From Streptomyces bambusae (GTDB taxonomy: Bacteria; Actinomycetota; Actinomycetes; Streptomycetales; Streptomycetaceae), in the NCBI RefSeq assembly GCF_020532645.1, contig NZ_JAJAUZ010000035.1:1-64000 (forward strand): a DNA stretch of 64,000 nucleotides, read 5' to 3'. The position numbers and the translations under genes are program-made. This document shows positions 57,045 through 64,000 of this stretch, piece after piece. Within the stretch, counting starts at the first letter, position 1. Every line of letters begins with the position of its first letter. The notes under the pieces are model-generated. The model searched no databases. It had not been told where the DNA came from and saw only the letters and a program-made list of their open reading frames with translations.

Positions 57045-57725
57045 GTGACCGAACACGCCGTGGCCGGCGAGGGCCCCGAACCCGCCGGCACCCAGCGGGC
57101 CCACTGGCAGCAGACGTACGCCGCCCACCCTGGGATGTACGGGGAGCAGCCGTCGGACCCGGCCCGGCACGCGGCGGCCGTCTTCCATGCGGCCGGGGCT
57201 CGGGACGTGCTGGAGCTGGGTGCCGGACACGGCCGGGACGCCCTGTACTTCGCCCGCGAGGGGTTCACCGTACGGGCCGCCGACTTCGCGGTGTCCGGGC
57301 TGGAACAGCTGGCGGCCGCCGCCCGCCGGCAGGGCGTGGCGGACCGGGTGACGGTCTCGGTGCTCGACGTCCGGGAGCCGCTGCCGCTGCCGGACGCCTG
57401 CACGGACGCCGTGTTCGCGCACATGCTGCTGTGCATGGCGCTGTCCACCGCGGAGATCCACGCGCTGACCGCCGAGGTGCGGAGGGTGCTGCGGCCCGGC
57501 GGCACGTTCGTCTACACCGTCCGCCACACCGGCGACGCGCACTTCGGGGAGGGGCTGGGGCACGGGGACGGCATCTGGGAGCACGGCGGGTTCGCCGTGC
57601 ACTTCTTCGGCCGGGAGCTCGTCGACGACCTCGCCGCAGGGTGGCACCTGGAGGAGGTGCACGCCTTCGAGGAAGGGGCGCTGCCGCGCCGGCTGTGGCG
57701 CGTCACCCAGACCCGGCCCCGGTGA
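57045..57725 (+). CDS. Class I SAM-dependent methyltransferase
   Basis: A 226-residue methyltransferase: VLELGAGHGRDALYFAREGF (motif I, SAM-binding), VRAADFAVSGL (post I), AVFAHMLLCMALS and VLRPGGTFVYTVRHT (motifs II-III). The GTG at 57045 follows AGGAGG. Substrate unknown; it resembles small-molecule or thiol methyltransferases. It follows the dienelactone hydrolase gene by 91 bases. Confidence 0.92.
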   Translation: MTEHAVAGEGPEPAGTQRAHWQQTYAAHPGMYGEQPSDPARHAAAVFHAAGARDVLELGAGHGRDALYFAREGFTVRAADFAVSGLEQLAAAARRQGVADRVTVSVLDVREPLPLPDACTDAVFAHMLLCMALSTAEIHALTAEVRRVLRPGGTFVYTVRHTGDAHFGEGLGHGDGIWEHGGFAVHFFGRELVDDLAAGWHLEEVHAFEEGALPRRLWRVTQTRPR

Positions 57726-57871
57726 CGGCCCGGCCGGATCCCGCCGCGGGAGCGCCGACGGCGGACCGGACGGTTCCGGCCGTTCCGGCTCCGCCCGGCC
57801 GACGGGCGTCCGGAGGGGCCCGCAACGGCGGATAGGCTGTCCGTCCTGTTGTTTCTGGAGGTGCAGGTTTC

Positions 57872-60640
57872 GTGGAGTTCCGGCTGCTCGGAGCGGTGGC
57901 CGTGGCCACCGAGGCCGGGGACCTCCCGCTCGGCCCCGCCAAGCGGCGCAGCCTGCTCGCGGCGCTCCTGCTGCGGCCCAACCACCCCGTGTCCGTCGAC
58001 CACCTGACGGCCGCCCTGTGGGACGAGGAGCCGCCGGCGCGGGCCCGCAGCGTCATCCAGGGCCACGTGTCGCGGCTGCGGGTCCTGCTCGATGCGGCGG
58101 ACGCCGGGACGTACGGGGTGGAGCTGGCCACGCAAGGGGCGACGTACACGCTGCGGATGCCGGAGACCCTGCTCGACGCCCACCGGTTCGACGAGATGAT
58201 CGGCCTGGCCCGGGTCCAGGGTGCGGTGGAGGACGCCGCGGCCATGTACCGGGAGGCGCTGGCGCTGTGGCAGGGCCCGGCGCTCACCGGGGTGCACCCG
58301 AGCCCGCCGCTGCAGGCCGCCGCGCACGCGCTGGAGGAGCACCGGCTGGCCGCCGTGGAGCAGCTGGCCCGCTGCTACGGGCTGCTGGGCGAGCACGCGC
58401 GGGCGGCGTCGATCCTGCGGACCGAGGCGGGGGCGCACCCGCTGAACGAGTCGCTGTCGGCCGCACTGGTGACGGCGCTGCGGCGGGCCGGGCGGCGCTC
58501 CGAGGCGCTCGACTGGTTCCACCGCACCCGGCAGCTGCTCGCCGAGGAACTCGGTGTGGACCCGGGCCCGGAGCTGGCGGAGGCGTACGCCCTCGCCCTG
58601 CGCGGTCACCCCGGTGCCGGCGAGGACCCCGACCACCAGGCGCCCGCCGCCGTACCGGCTCAGGCCCAGGCGTCTGCTCCGGCGCCGGCCGAGGCGCCGC
58701 CGGCCGCCGCGATACCCCTGCCGGCGGACCCCGCGGCCGATCTGCTGCCGCGTGCGCCGCGCGGTTTCCACGGGCGGCAGGCCGAACTCGCGGCGCTGAC
58801 CCGGGCCGCCGCCGGCGAGGCTCCGGTGTGCCTGGTGACCGGGCCGGCCGGGGTCGGCAAGAGCGCCCTGGTGGTGCACTGGGCGCGCCGCGACCCCGAC
58901 CGGTTCCCGGACGGCCGGCTCCACGTCGACCTGCGCGGGTTCAGCGACACGGGCGAGCCTTCGCCGATGGACGTGCTGCGGGAGTTCCTGCCCGCGCTGG
59001 GAGTGCCGCCGCGCCGGATGCCGGAGTCGCCGGCCGCAGCGGCCGCCCTGTTCCGCACCCTGACGGCGGACCGCCGGCTGCTGGTCGTCCTCGACAACGC
59101 GCGGGCCTCGGAGCAGGTCCGGCCGCTGCTGCCGAGCGGGCCGGGCTGCGTGACGGTGGTCACCAGCAGGCACCGGCTGCGCGGCCTGATCGCCTCCGAC
59201 GCGGCCCGGCCGGTGCCCCTCGGCGTGCTGGGGCCCGAGGACAGCACGGCGCTGCTGGCCGCGGTGCTGGGTGCCGAGCGGGTGCACGCCGAACCGGTGG
59301 CGGCCCGCCGGCTGGCCCGGCTGTGCGACGGGCTGCCGCTGGCGCTGCGGGTGGCCGCGGCACGGCTCGCCGACCAGCCGGAGTGGACGCTGACGGCGAT
59401 GGCCGACGAACTGTCGGACGCGAGCCGCCGCCTGGCGCTCCTCGACGCCGAGGACACCGGGGTGCGCGCGGCGCTGGAGCTGTCGGTCCGCCAGCTGCCG
59501 GCGGCCGCGGCCGCGCTGTTCGCCCAGCTGGGCCGGCATCCGGGCACCCATGTGGACCGCGGTACGGCCGCCGCCCTGGCCGGCACCGGACCGGACGGTG
59601 CCGACACCGCCCTCGAACAGCTGGCCGCCGCACACCTGCTGACGCAGAGCGCACCCGGCCGGTGGACGCTGCACGACCTGGCCCGGCTGTATGCGCGCGG
59701 CATGCCGGCGGAGCCGGGCGCGCTGGAACGGGTGCTCGACCACTACACGGCGGCCGGGCTGGCCGCGGCGGCCGCGGCCGAGCAGGACGGCGAGCCGTGC
59801 TTCGGGCAGCCGGCGGACTTCCGTCCGCCGCCGGTGCCGGCGGAGTTCGCGGGCCGCGAGGAGGCCATGGCCTGGTACGCGGCCGAACGCGAGGACCTGC
59901 TGCTGGCGGCGGGCGCGGCGCAGGCCGCCGGCCTGCACGGCCGGACCTGGCGGGTACTGCTCGTGATGTGGCCGCTGGTCGTGTGGCGGGTCCTCGACGA
60001 CTGGGCGCCGATGCTGTACACGGCGCTGGCCGCGGCGCGCGCCGACGGGGACGCGAACGCCGAGTCGCGGGTGCTGGCGCTGCTGGGCTGGGTGCTGACC
60101 GAGGAGGGGCGGATCGGGGAGGCTCTGCCGCACCTGGAGGCGGCGCCCGGGCTCGCGGCCCGCTCCGGCGACCTGGGCGGCGAGGCGACGGCGCTGGTCA
60201 ACCTGTCGCTGGCGCAGGCCGCGCTCGGCGATCTCGGCATCGCGGCGCGGGGCTGCGTACGGGGCGCGGAACTGGCGCGGGAGGCGGGGCTGCCGCACAC
60301 CGAGCGGCTGGCGCTGTACCACCTGTCGCGGCACCGGCTCGACGCCGGGCGCTGGCAGGAGGCCCTGGACGCGGCGACGCTGGCCGGCGCGCTCGACCTG
60401 CCGGACACGCCGTCCGCGCCGCGGGCGATGCTGCTGGCGTCGGTGGGCGAGGCGCTGCTCGGGCTCGGCGACCGGGCGGAGGGGATCCGGTGCCTGGACG
60501 AGGCGGCGCGGGAGGCCGAGGACTTCGGATTCGACGAGGGCGCGGTGCAGACGCTGGCCACGCTGCTGCGGGTGACCGCGGACGAGGCCTACCGCGAGCG
60601 GCACGCGGCGGCGCTGGTCCGGCTGGCCGACCGGGACTGA
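57872..60640 (+). CDS. AfsR-type SARP regulator with NB-ARC and TPR domains
   Basis: A 922-residue SARP. Domains: OmpR-type winged helix (about 1-90, VEFRLLGAVAVATEAGDLPL, AKRRSLLAALLLRPNHPVSV), bacterial transcriptional activation domain (about 95-245), Pro/Ala linker, NB-ARC ATPase (about 290-600; P-loop GPAGVGKSAL near residue 325, LLVVLDNA as Walker B) and a TPR-like C-terminus (ESRVLALLGWVLTEEGRIGE). SARPs bind heptamer direct repeats at 11-base spacing and activate secondary metabolism. No biosynthetic cluster is in this window. Such repeats begin 45 bases after its stop. A 16-base tandem duplication overlaps the stop codon. Confidence 0.93.
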   Translation: MEFRLLGAVAVATEAGDLPLGPAKRRSLLAALLLRPNHPVSVDHLTAALWDEEPPARARSVIQGHVSRLRVLLDAADAGTYGVELATQGATYTLRMPETLLDAHRFDEMIGLARVQGAVEDAAAMYREALALWQGPALTGVHPSPPLQAAAHALEEHRLAAVEQLARCYGLLGEHARAASILRTEAGAHPLNESLSAALVTALRRAGRRSEALDWFHRTRQLLAEELGVDPGPELAEAYALALRGHPGAGEDPDHQAPAAVPAQAQASAPAPAEAPPAAAIPLPADPAADLLPRAPRGFHGRQAELAALTRAAAGEAPVCLVTGPAGVGKSALVVHWARRDPDRFPDGRLHVDLRGFSDTGEPSPMDVLREFLPALGVPPRRMPESPAAAAALFRTLTADRRLLVVLDNARASEQVRPLLPSGPGCVTVVTSRHRLRGLIASDAARPVPLGVLGPEDSTALLAAVLGAERVHAEPVAARRLARLCDGLPLALRVAAARLADQPEWTLTAMADELSDASRRLALLDAEDTGVRAALELSVRQLPAAAAALFAQLGRHPGTHVDRGTAAALAGTGPDGADTALEQLAAAHLLTQSAPGRWTLHDLARLYARGMPAEPGALERVLDHYTAAGLAAAAAAEQDGEPCFGQPADFRPPPVPAEFAGREEAMAWYAAEREDLLLAAGAAQAAGLHGRTWRVLLVMWPLVVWRVLDDWAPMLYTALAAARADGDANAESRVLALLGWVLTEEGRIGEALPHLEAAPGLAARSGDLGGEATALVNLSLAQAALGDLGIAARGCVRGAELAREAGLPHTERLALYHLSRHRLDAGRWQEALDAATLAGALDLPDTPSAPRAMLLASVGEALLGLGDRAEGIRCLDEAAREAEDFGFDEGAVQTLATLLRVTADEAYRERHAAALVRLADRD

Positions 60641-60684
60641 CGCCGATCGGGACTGACGCCGGCAGGCGGGGCGGCAGGTGCGGG

Positions 60685-60725
60685 GCGTCAGCGGAACGTC
60701 AGCCGGGCATGAACGCGACGCCAGC
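60685..60725 (+). promoter_or_regulatory. SARP-like heptamer repeats ahead of the DUF4232 gene
   Basis: CGTCAGC at 60686 and 60697 (11 apart, joined by GGAA), with a one-mismatch in-phase copy CGCCAGC at 60719. The 19-base core GCGTCAGCGGAACGTCAGC is identical to 14148-14166 ahead of the PL6 gene. It lies between the SARP gene and the lipoprotein gene. Confidence 0.65.
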
Positions 60726-60800
60726 CGGGCTCGGGAGGGTGGTGGCAGCAGCACGGGGACGGGCCCGTGCCGACCGCACGAGCACACGGGGAGTCCGACC

Positions 60801-61496
60801 ATGACCGAGCACCACATCCGCACCGCCGCGCTGACCGCGGCCACCGCAGCCCTCGCTCTGGCCCTGACCCTGACCGCCTGCGGCGGCTCCCCGGAGGCCA
60901 CGGGGACCAAGGCCGCGGGCGGTTCGGCAGCGAAGCCCGCCGCCGAAGCTCCGGCCCGGACCGCCTCCGGCTCCGGCCCGGCCGTGGCTTCGGGTGCGAA
61001 CGGCACGGCCGGCACGGCCGACGGGTCCGGCCGGACCCGGCCCGTCCGGCGTGCCGCCGACGGGGTCCGTGCGTGCGCCGGGGACGAGATCTCGTACGGC
61101 GTGCTGCACCGTTTCCCCGGCCTGCCGGGCGAGCACCTGCTGGTCAGCGCGGAGAACGCCGGCTCCCGGCCCTGCCGGGTGACCTCGTACCCGTCGGTGA
61201 TGCTGGGCGACTCGGACCGGGTGCTGGGCCACTCCCCCGAGGACGCGCCGGGCGGTGCGGCACGGATCGTGCTGGAGCCGGGAGCCACGGCGTACGCGGC
61301 GGTGGCGCTGCACCACGGGTCCGGCAAGGAGCGCCGGGCCGGCGGCCTGAGCATCGCGCTGCGCGACGCCTCGGGCGACACCGGTCCCGGCCACGAGCTG
61401 GACGCCTTCGACGCCGAGGGGGTGCCGTCGGTGTTCACCTGGTCCTCGGCCGACGTGACCCGCTGGAACCGGGTGAAGCCGTACGACTTTCGCTAG
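60801..61496 (+). CDS. DUF4232 lipoprotein
   Basis: A 231-residue lipoprotein with lipobox LTAC at about residue 27, an Ala/Gly/Ser-rich linker (about 30-90) and a DUF4232 domain with VRACAGDEISYGVLHR and SRPCRVTSYPSVML, then VLEPGATAYAAVALHH. It is a distant relative of the 25066 lipoprotein. GGGGAG precedes the ATG. The SARP gene is just upstream with SARP-like repeats between, so this is its likeliest direct target. A perfect terminator follows. Confidence 0.9.
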   Translation: MTEHHIRTAALTAATAALALALTLTACGGSPEATGTKAAGGSAAKPAAEAPARTASGSGPAVASGANGTAGTADGSGRTRPVRRAADGVRACAGDEISYGVLHRFPGLPGEHLLVSAENAGSRPCRVTSYPSVMLGDSDRVLGHSPEDAPGGAARIVLEPGATAYAAVALHHGSGKERRAGGLSIALRDASGDTGPGHELDAFDAEGVPSVFTWSSADVTRWNRVKPYDFR

Positions 61497-61568
61497 GTAC
61501 CGCTTCGGCCGGCACAGCGGCAGGCCGGCCGGTGAGGTCCGGCCCTGAGCCCGCAGGGAGCGGCCCAC

Positions 61569-61604
61569 TCACCCCGCCGGACCGGAGACGGTCCGGCGGG
61601 GTGA
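61569..61604. terminator. Perfect bidirectional terminator
   Basis: CACCCCGCCGGACCG (61570-61584) pairs perfectly with CGGTCCGGCGGGGTG (61589-61603) around GAGA, extended by one more T-A pair. It lies between the convergent lipoprotein and carboxypeptidase genes. Confidence 0.85.
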
Positions 61605-61610
61605 CGTGCA

Positions 61611-62852
61611 TCAGCGGGAGCCGTGCTCCGGCAGGTCCGCCTCGGCGGCCCGCAGCGGGGCGAAGCCGCGCTTCATGACCGCCGGGGCGGTCTTCTTGCC
61701 GCAGAACGCGGCCTCCAGGGTGCCGCCGAGCGCCGTGTTGGCCTGGCCGCGGTTGGAGGTGTTCGCCATCGCGGACAGGCTGCGCTTGCCGTCGCGGGTG
61801 GTGAACGCGTAGGTGTAGAAGCCCTGGACGGTGCCGGTGTGACCGAACACCTGGGTGCCGCAGGTCAGGTCGTAGCGGCGCAGGCCCAGCCCGTAGTGGC
61901 GGGTGTTGGTGGCGTCGGTGGGGGTGACGGTGGTCATCGCCTCCAGCGTCTTCGCCGAGAGCAGCTTGCCGCGCAGCAGGGCCGACATGAACGTGCCGAG
62001 GTCGGTCTCGTTGGAGATGACCGCGCCGGCGGACTGGGCCCAGGAGACGGTCTGCTCGGTGGAGTCGACCAGCGGCGCGCCCGCCTCGTCGGGGTGCAGG
62101 TAGCCACGGGCGTGCACGCCCTTGATGGCCGTGGCGGGGTGCACGTACGAGGTGTTCTTCAGCTTGAGCGGCTTGATGATGCGCTTGCCGTACTCCTTGG
62201 CCACGCCGTGTCCGGTGACCTTCTCGATGATCATGCCGACGACCACGAAGTTGGTGTTGGAGTACTTGTACGAGACGCCCGGCTCGGTGGTGCGCGGCTC
62301 CTTGAGGGAGAGCGCGACGAGCTCCTGGTAGGTGAAGACCTTGTTGCGGACGGCCTCGAAGCCGGGGACGGTCTGCGCGAACATGGCGTTCGTGTAGTCC
62401 GCCAGGCCGCTGCGGTGGGTCATCAGGTGGCGGACGGTGATGCGGTCGTCGGGCAGCAGACCGGGCAGGTAGGCGTTGACCGGGTCGTCGAGCTTCACCT
62501 TGCCCTCGTCCACGAGCTGGAGCAGCACGACGCTGGAGAAGGTCTTGCTCACGCTGCCGATCCGGAAGCGGGACTTCGGGTTCATCGCCTCGCCGGTGGT
62601 CCGGTCCTGGACGCCCTCGCTGCGGAACTCGACGCCCTCCGGGCCCTTGAAGCGGGCCATGGCGCCCGGCGCGCCGGCCGCGAGGGTGTTGCGCAGGGCC
62701 TGCGAGATCCCGTCGAGGTCGGGGGCGGGCACGGTGGTGCGGGCGGCGGGCGCCTCGGCGGGGACGGCGTGGGCGGTCGCGGGCACGGCGGCGGCAACGG
62801 CGGCGAGCAGGGCGGCACCGACGGTGAGGCGTCGGTCGATGGAAAGACGCAC
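61611..62852 (-). CDS. Secreted class C beta-lactamase/D-Ala-D-Ala carboxypeptidase-like serine hydrolase
   Basis: A 413-residue exported serine hydrolase of the class C (S12) family. Signal to about residue 33; SVSK (FRIGSVSKTFSSVVLLQL) with nucleophile Ser and Lys; YSN (YKYSNTNF) and HTG (VFGHTGTVQG) triads are all present. It resembles R61-type DD-carboxypeptidases, which trim peptidoglycan stem peptides. GAGGAG precedes the GTG. The terminator before it is shared with the lipoprotein. Confidence 0.92.
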   Translation of the reverse strand: MRLSIDRRLTVGAALLAAVAAAVPATAHAVPAEAPAARTTVPAPDLDGISQALRNTLAAGAPGAMARFKGPEGVEFRSEGVQDRTTGEAMNPKSRFRIGSVSKTFSSVVLLQLVDEGKVKLDDPVNAYLPGLLPDDRITVRHLMTHRSGLADYTNAMFAQTVPGFEAVRNKVFTYQELVALSLKEPRTTEPGVSYKYSNTNFVVVGMIIEKVTGHGVAKEYGKRIIKPLKLKNTSYVHPATAIKGVHARGYLHPDEAGAPLVDSTEQTVSWAQSAGAVISNETDLGTFMSALLRGKLLSAKTLEAMTTVTPTDATNTRHYGLGLRRYDLTCGTQVFGHTGTVQGFYTYAFTTRDGKRSLSAMANTSNRGQANTALGGTLEAAFCGKKTAPAVMKRGFAPLRAAEADLPEHGSR

Positions 62853-63209
62853 GGGTCTCCTCAACTGTGTGGTCAAAGCAGTTGTCGAAAGGAAGGAAAG
62901 GGAACGGTCCGCGGTCACGGTGCTTCCCCCCCCAGGCCCCGAGCCTACGCAAGATCTCTGACGGCTCCTGCCAGGGACATCCCCAGACAGAAAGGTTTCT
63001 GCGGATTCCCGGGTCCCGGCCGCCGGTCCGGCACCGCCCGGTCGCGGGCCTGCGACCTGCCCGGACAAGGGCGTTGCTGTCCGGGACACCGGACGCCGTT
63101 GTGTGCGGCGGACGGCTCGCACGAGACTCGGCAGCGGCCACCGGGGGACGGCCGCAGGGCAACTCCCGGCGTGCCCTTCGTCCATCCCCTCGCTTCCAGG
63201 AGTGCCGTC
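62853..63209. other. 357-base divergent intergenic region
   Basis: Promoter region of the carboxypeptidase (minus) and the L,D-transpeptidase-like gene (plus). A C8 run is at 62926-62933. No further gene, clear operator or hairpin was recognised. Confidence 0.5.
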
Positions 63210-63794
63210 ATGCGCAATCGTCTCCGCTTCACGCCCGTGGCCCTCGCGACCGCCCTCGCGGCCGGCCTGCTGACCGCGGCCGTCGGGCCGGCGCAGGCCG
63301 GACCGGCGACGGCCGACGCCCCCGCGGCGGTGCCCGCGTACTACCTGAAGTTCGACAAGAGTTCGGTGACCAACTCCCGGCTCTACCTGATGAAGAGCGT
63401 CGCCGGCCCGGACAGGGTGCTCGCGAGCTACAAGGCGGGCTCCGGCCAGACCACCAACACCTGCACCCTCAACAAGGGCTGGCTGCCGAACGGCACGTAC
63501 AACATCGAGTTCCACCGCACCAACTTCGACGGCATCATCAACGGCTACGTGATCAAGATCTCCGACAAGAAGTGCCACAACGGCACCAAGCGGACGGAGC
63601 TGTTCATCCACAGCGAGATGCGGCCGAACGGCACCCAGGGCACCATCGAGTCCGAGCGGTGGACCAACAGCAACCCGAACGACTACTACTCCAACGGCTG
63701 CATCAAGCTGAACCCGGGCAACATCAAGAACCTGTTCTCCAAGATCGGCGGCCTCGGCTGGTCCCGAGTGACCAAGCTGTACGTGGTCAGCTGA
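63210..63794 (+). CDS. Secreted L,D-transpeptidase-like protein
   Basis: A 194-residue exported protein with a signal to about residue 30. The second half recalls YkuD L,D-transpeptidases: LFIHSEMRPNGTQG (His134) and YYSNGCIKLNPG (Cys164 in SNGC in place of SHGC), with the two 26 residues or so apart rather than the usual 14-17. Enzyme activity is therefore uncertain; it may be a divergent wall-crosslinking enzyme. AGGAG precedes the ATG at 63210. No partner genes. Confidence 0.82.
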   Translation: MRNRLRFTPVALATALAAGLLTAAVGPAQAGPATADAPAAVPAYYLKFDKSSVTNSRLYLMKSVAGPDRVLASYKAGSGQTTNTCTLNKGWLPNGTYNIEFHRTNFDGIINGYVIKISDKKCHNGTKRTELFIHSEMRPNGTQGTIESERWTNSNPNDYYSNGCIKLNPGNIKNLFSKIGGLGWSRVTKLYVVS

Positions 63795-63844
63795 CCGGAA
63801 AAACCCCCGCGCGGCGCGTCCGGTTCGGCCGCTACTGTCCCCTC

Positions 63845-64000
63845 ATGACCGTGCTTCAGGGAACAGCGCTCGTCCTCCGGACGGCCGTCGCCGAGGACGT
63901 GCCCGCACTGGCCGCCATCCGGGCCCTGCCCGAGGTGCTGCACCGCTGGCGGGGCGGGCCCGACTTCGAGAAGGAGATCTCCGAGGACCTGGCGGACCCC
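63845..64000 (+). CDS. GNAT acetyltransferase, truncated by the window end
   Basis: The first 52 residues (MTVLQGTALVLRTAVAEDVP, then RALPEVLHRWRGG and FEKEISEDLADP) match the start of GNAT proteins of the aminoglycoside 6'-acetyltransferase-like type. The acetyl-CoA site lies beyond the window, so the assignment rests on the N-terminus only. Confidence 0.7.
   Translation, partial: MTVLQGTALVLRTAVAEDVPALAAIRALPEVLHRWRGGPDFEKEISEDLADP

Noticed and set aside
57512..61438. 1308-codon minus-strand open frame
   Set aside because: It is antisense to the SARP and lipoprotein genes, which have clear domains; the minus frame has none.
1..64000. tRNA, rRNA, CRISPR or prophage
   Set aside because: No cloverleaf-type GTTCGANTC stretches, rRNA core sequence, regularly spaced repeats, integrase or phage structural gene was seen.

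Overview
The window is a high-GC actinobacterial chromosome segment, almost certainly Streptomyces. Third codon positions are strongly G/C, GTG starts are common, and several families typical of the genus are present: a large SARP regulator, PadR/HAAS pairs, DUF4232 lipoproteins, a SigE-family sigma factor, a mycothiol-dependent maleylpyruvate isomerase remnant and many Sec/Tat-exported hydrolases. No rRNA, tRNA, CRISPR, prophage or intact insertion sequence was found. Genes are mostly single or in short 2-3 gene operons on both strands, as expected of accessory chromosome rather than a biosynthetic cluster.

Layout. 0.2-2.5 kb: a two-gene module pairing a glycine-zipper membrane protein with a possible nuclease-fold protein. 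2.7-9.6 kb: small enzymes (YjbQ, PPOX flavoprotein, RibD-like reductase), a PadR/HAAS operon, a roadblock protein with an ArsR regulator and its palindromic operator, a GtrA protein, and a divergent YhgE/Pip exporter-MerR pair sharing a nested operator. 9.7-18.7 kb: a VOC protein, cytochrome P450, AI-2E permease with an orphan MurG, a PL6 polysaccharide lyase, a class A beta-lactamase and small secreted proteins. 18.8-28.1 kb: nitrobindin-like protein, peptidoglycan amidase, a double alpha/beta-hydrolase fusion, GNAT, TetR with its operator, a DUF4232 lipoprotein, and a FUSC membrane protein that has lost its stop codon. 28.1-36.9 kb: a 1184-residue modular subtilase, an MFS exporter, a translationally coupled ARPP-like/TROVE-vWA pair resembling known prokaryotic conflict modules, and a VOC protein. 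37-46.6 kb: pectate lyase, sigma factor and partner, phytase, DNA alkylation repair protein, DUF3626 protein, an interrupted maleylpyruvate isomerase pseudogene carrying a 165-bp foldback repeat, EF-G paralogue with a possible leader peptide, and an SDR. 46.6-64 kb: an ABC ATPase fragment, ArsB-like permease, an 896-residue protein with a degenerate phospholipase-D-like region, hydrolases, trypsin, a second ArsR, an SCO4225-like protein with a decayed neighbour, NarK-type transporter, dienelactone hydrolase, methyltransferase, AfsR-type SARP, DUF4232 lipoprotein, beta-lactamase-like carboxypeptidase, an L,D-transpeptidase-like secreted protein and a truncated GNAT gene.

How the parts fit. Many products act outside the cell (PL6 and PL3 lyases, phytase, subtilase, trypsin, amidase, carboxypeptidase), which suits a soil saprophyte. 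A 19-bp sequence made of 7-bp direct repeats at 11-bp spacing occurs both just after the SARP gene, ahead of the DUF4232 lipoprotein, and 46 kb away ahead of the PL6 lyase, so the SARP may control both. The strongest candidates for under-described biology are the 174-2548 module, the 33555-36244 module, the 48309-50999 protein, and the foldback repeat whose solo left ends sit exactly at two stop codons.
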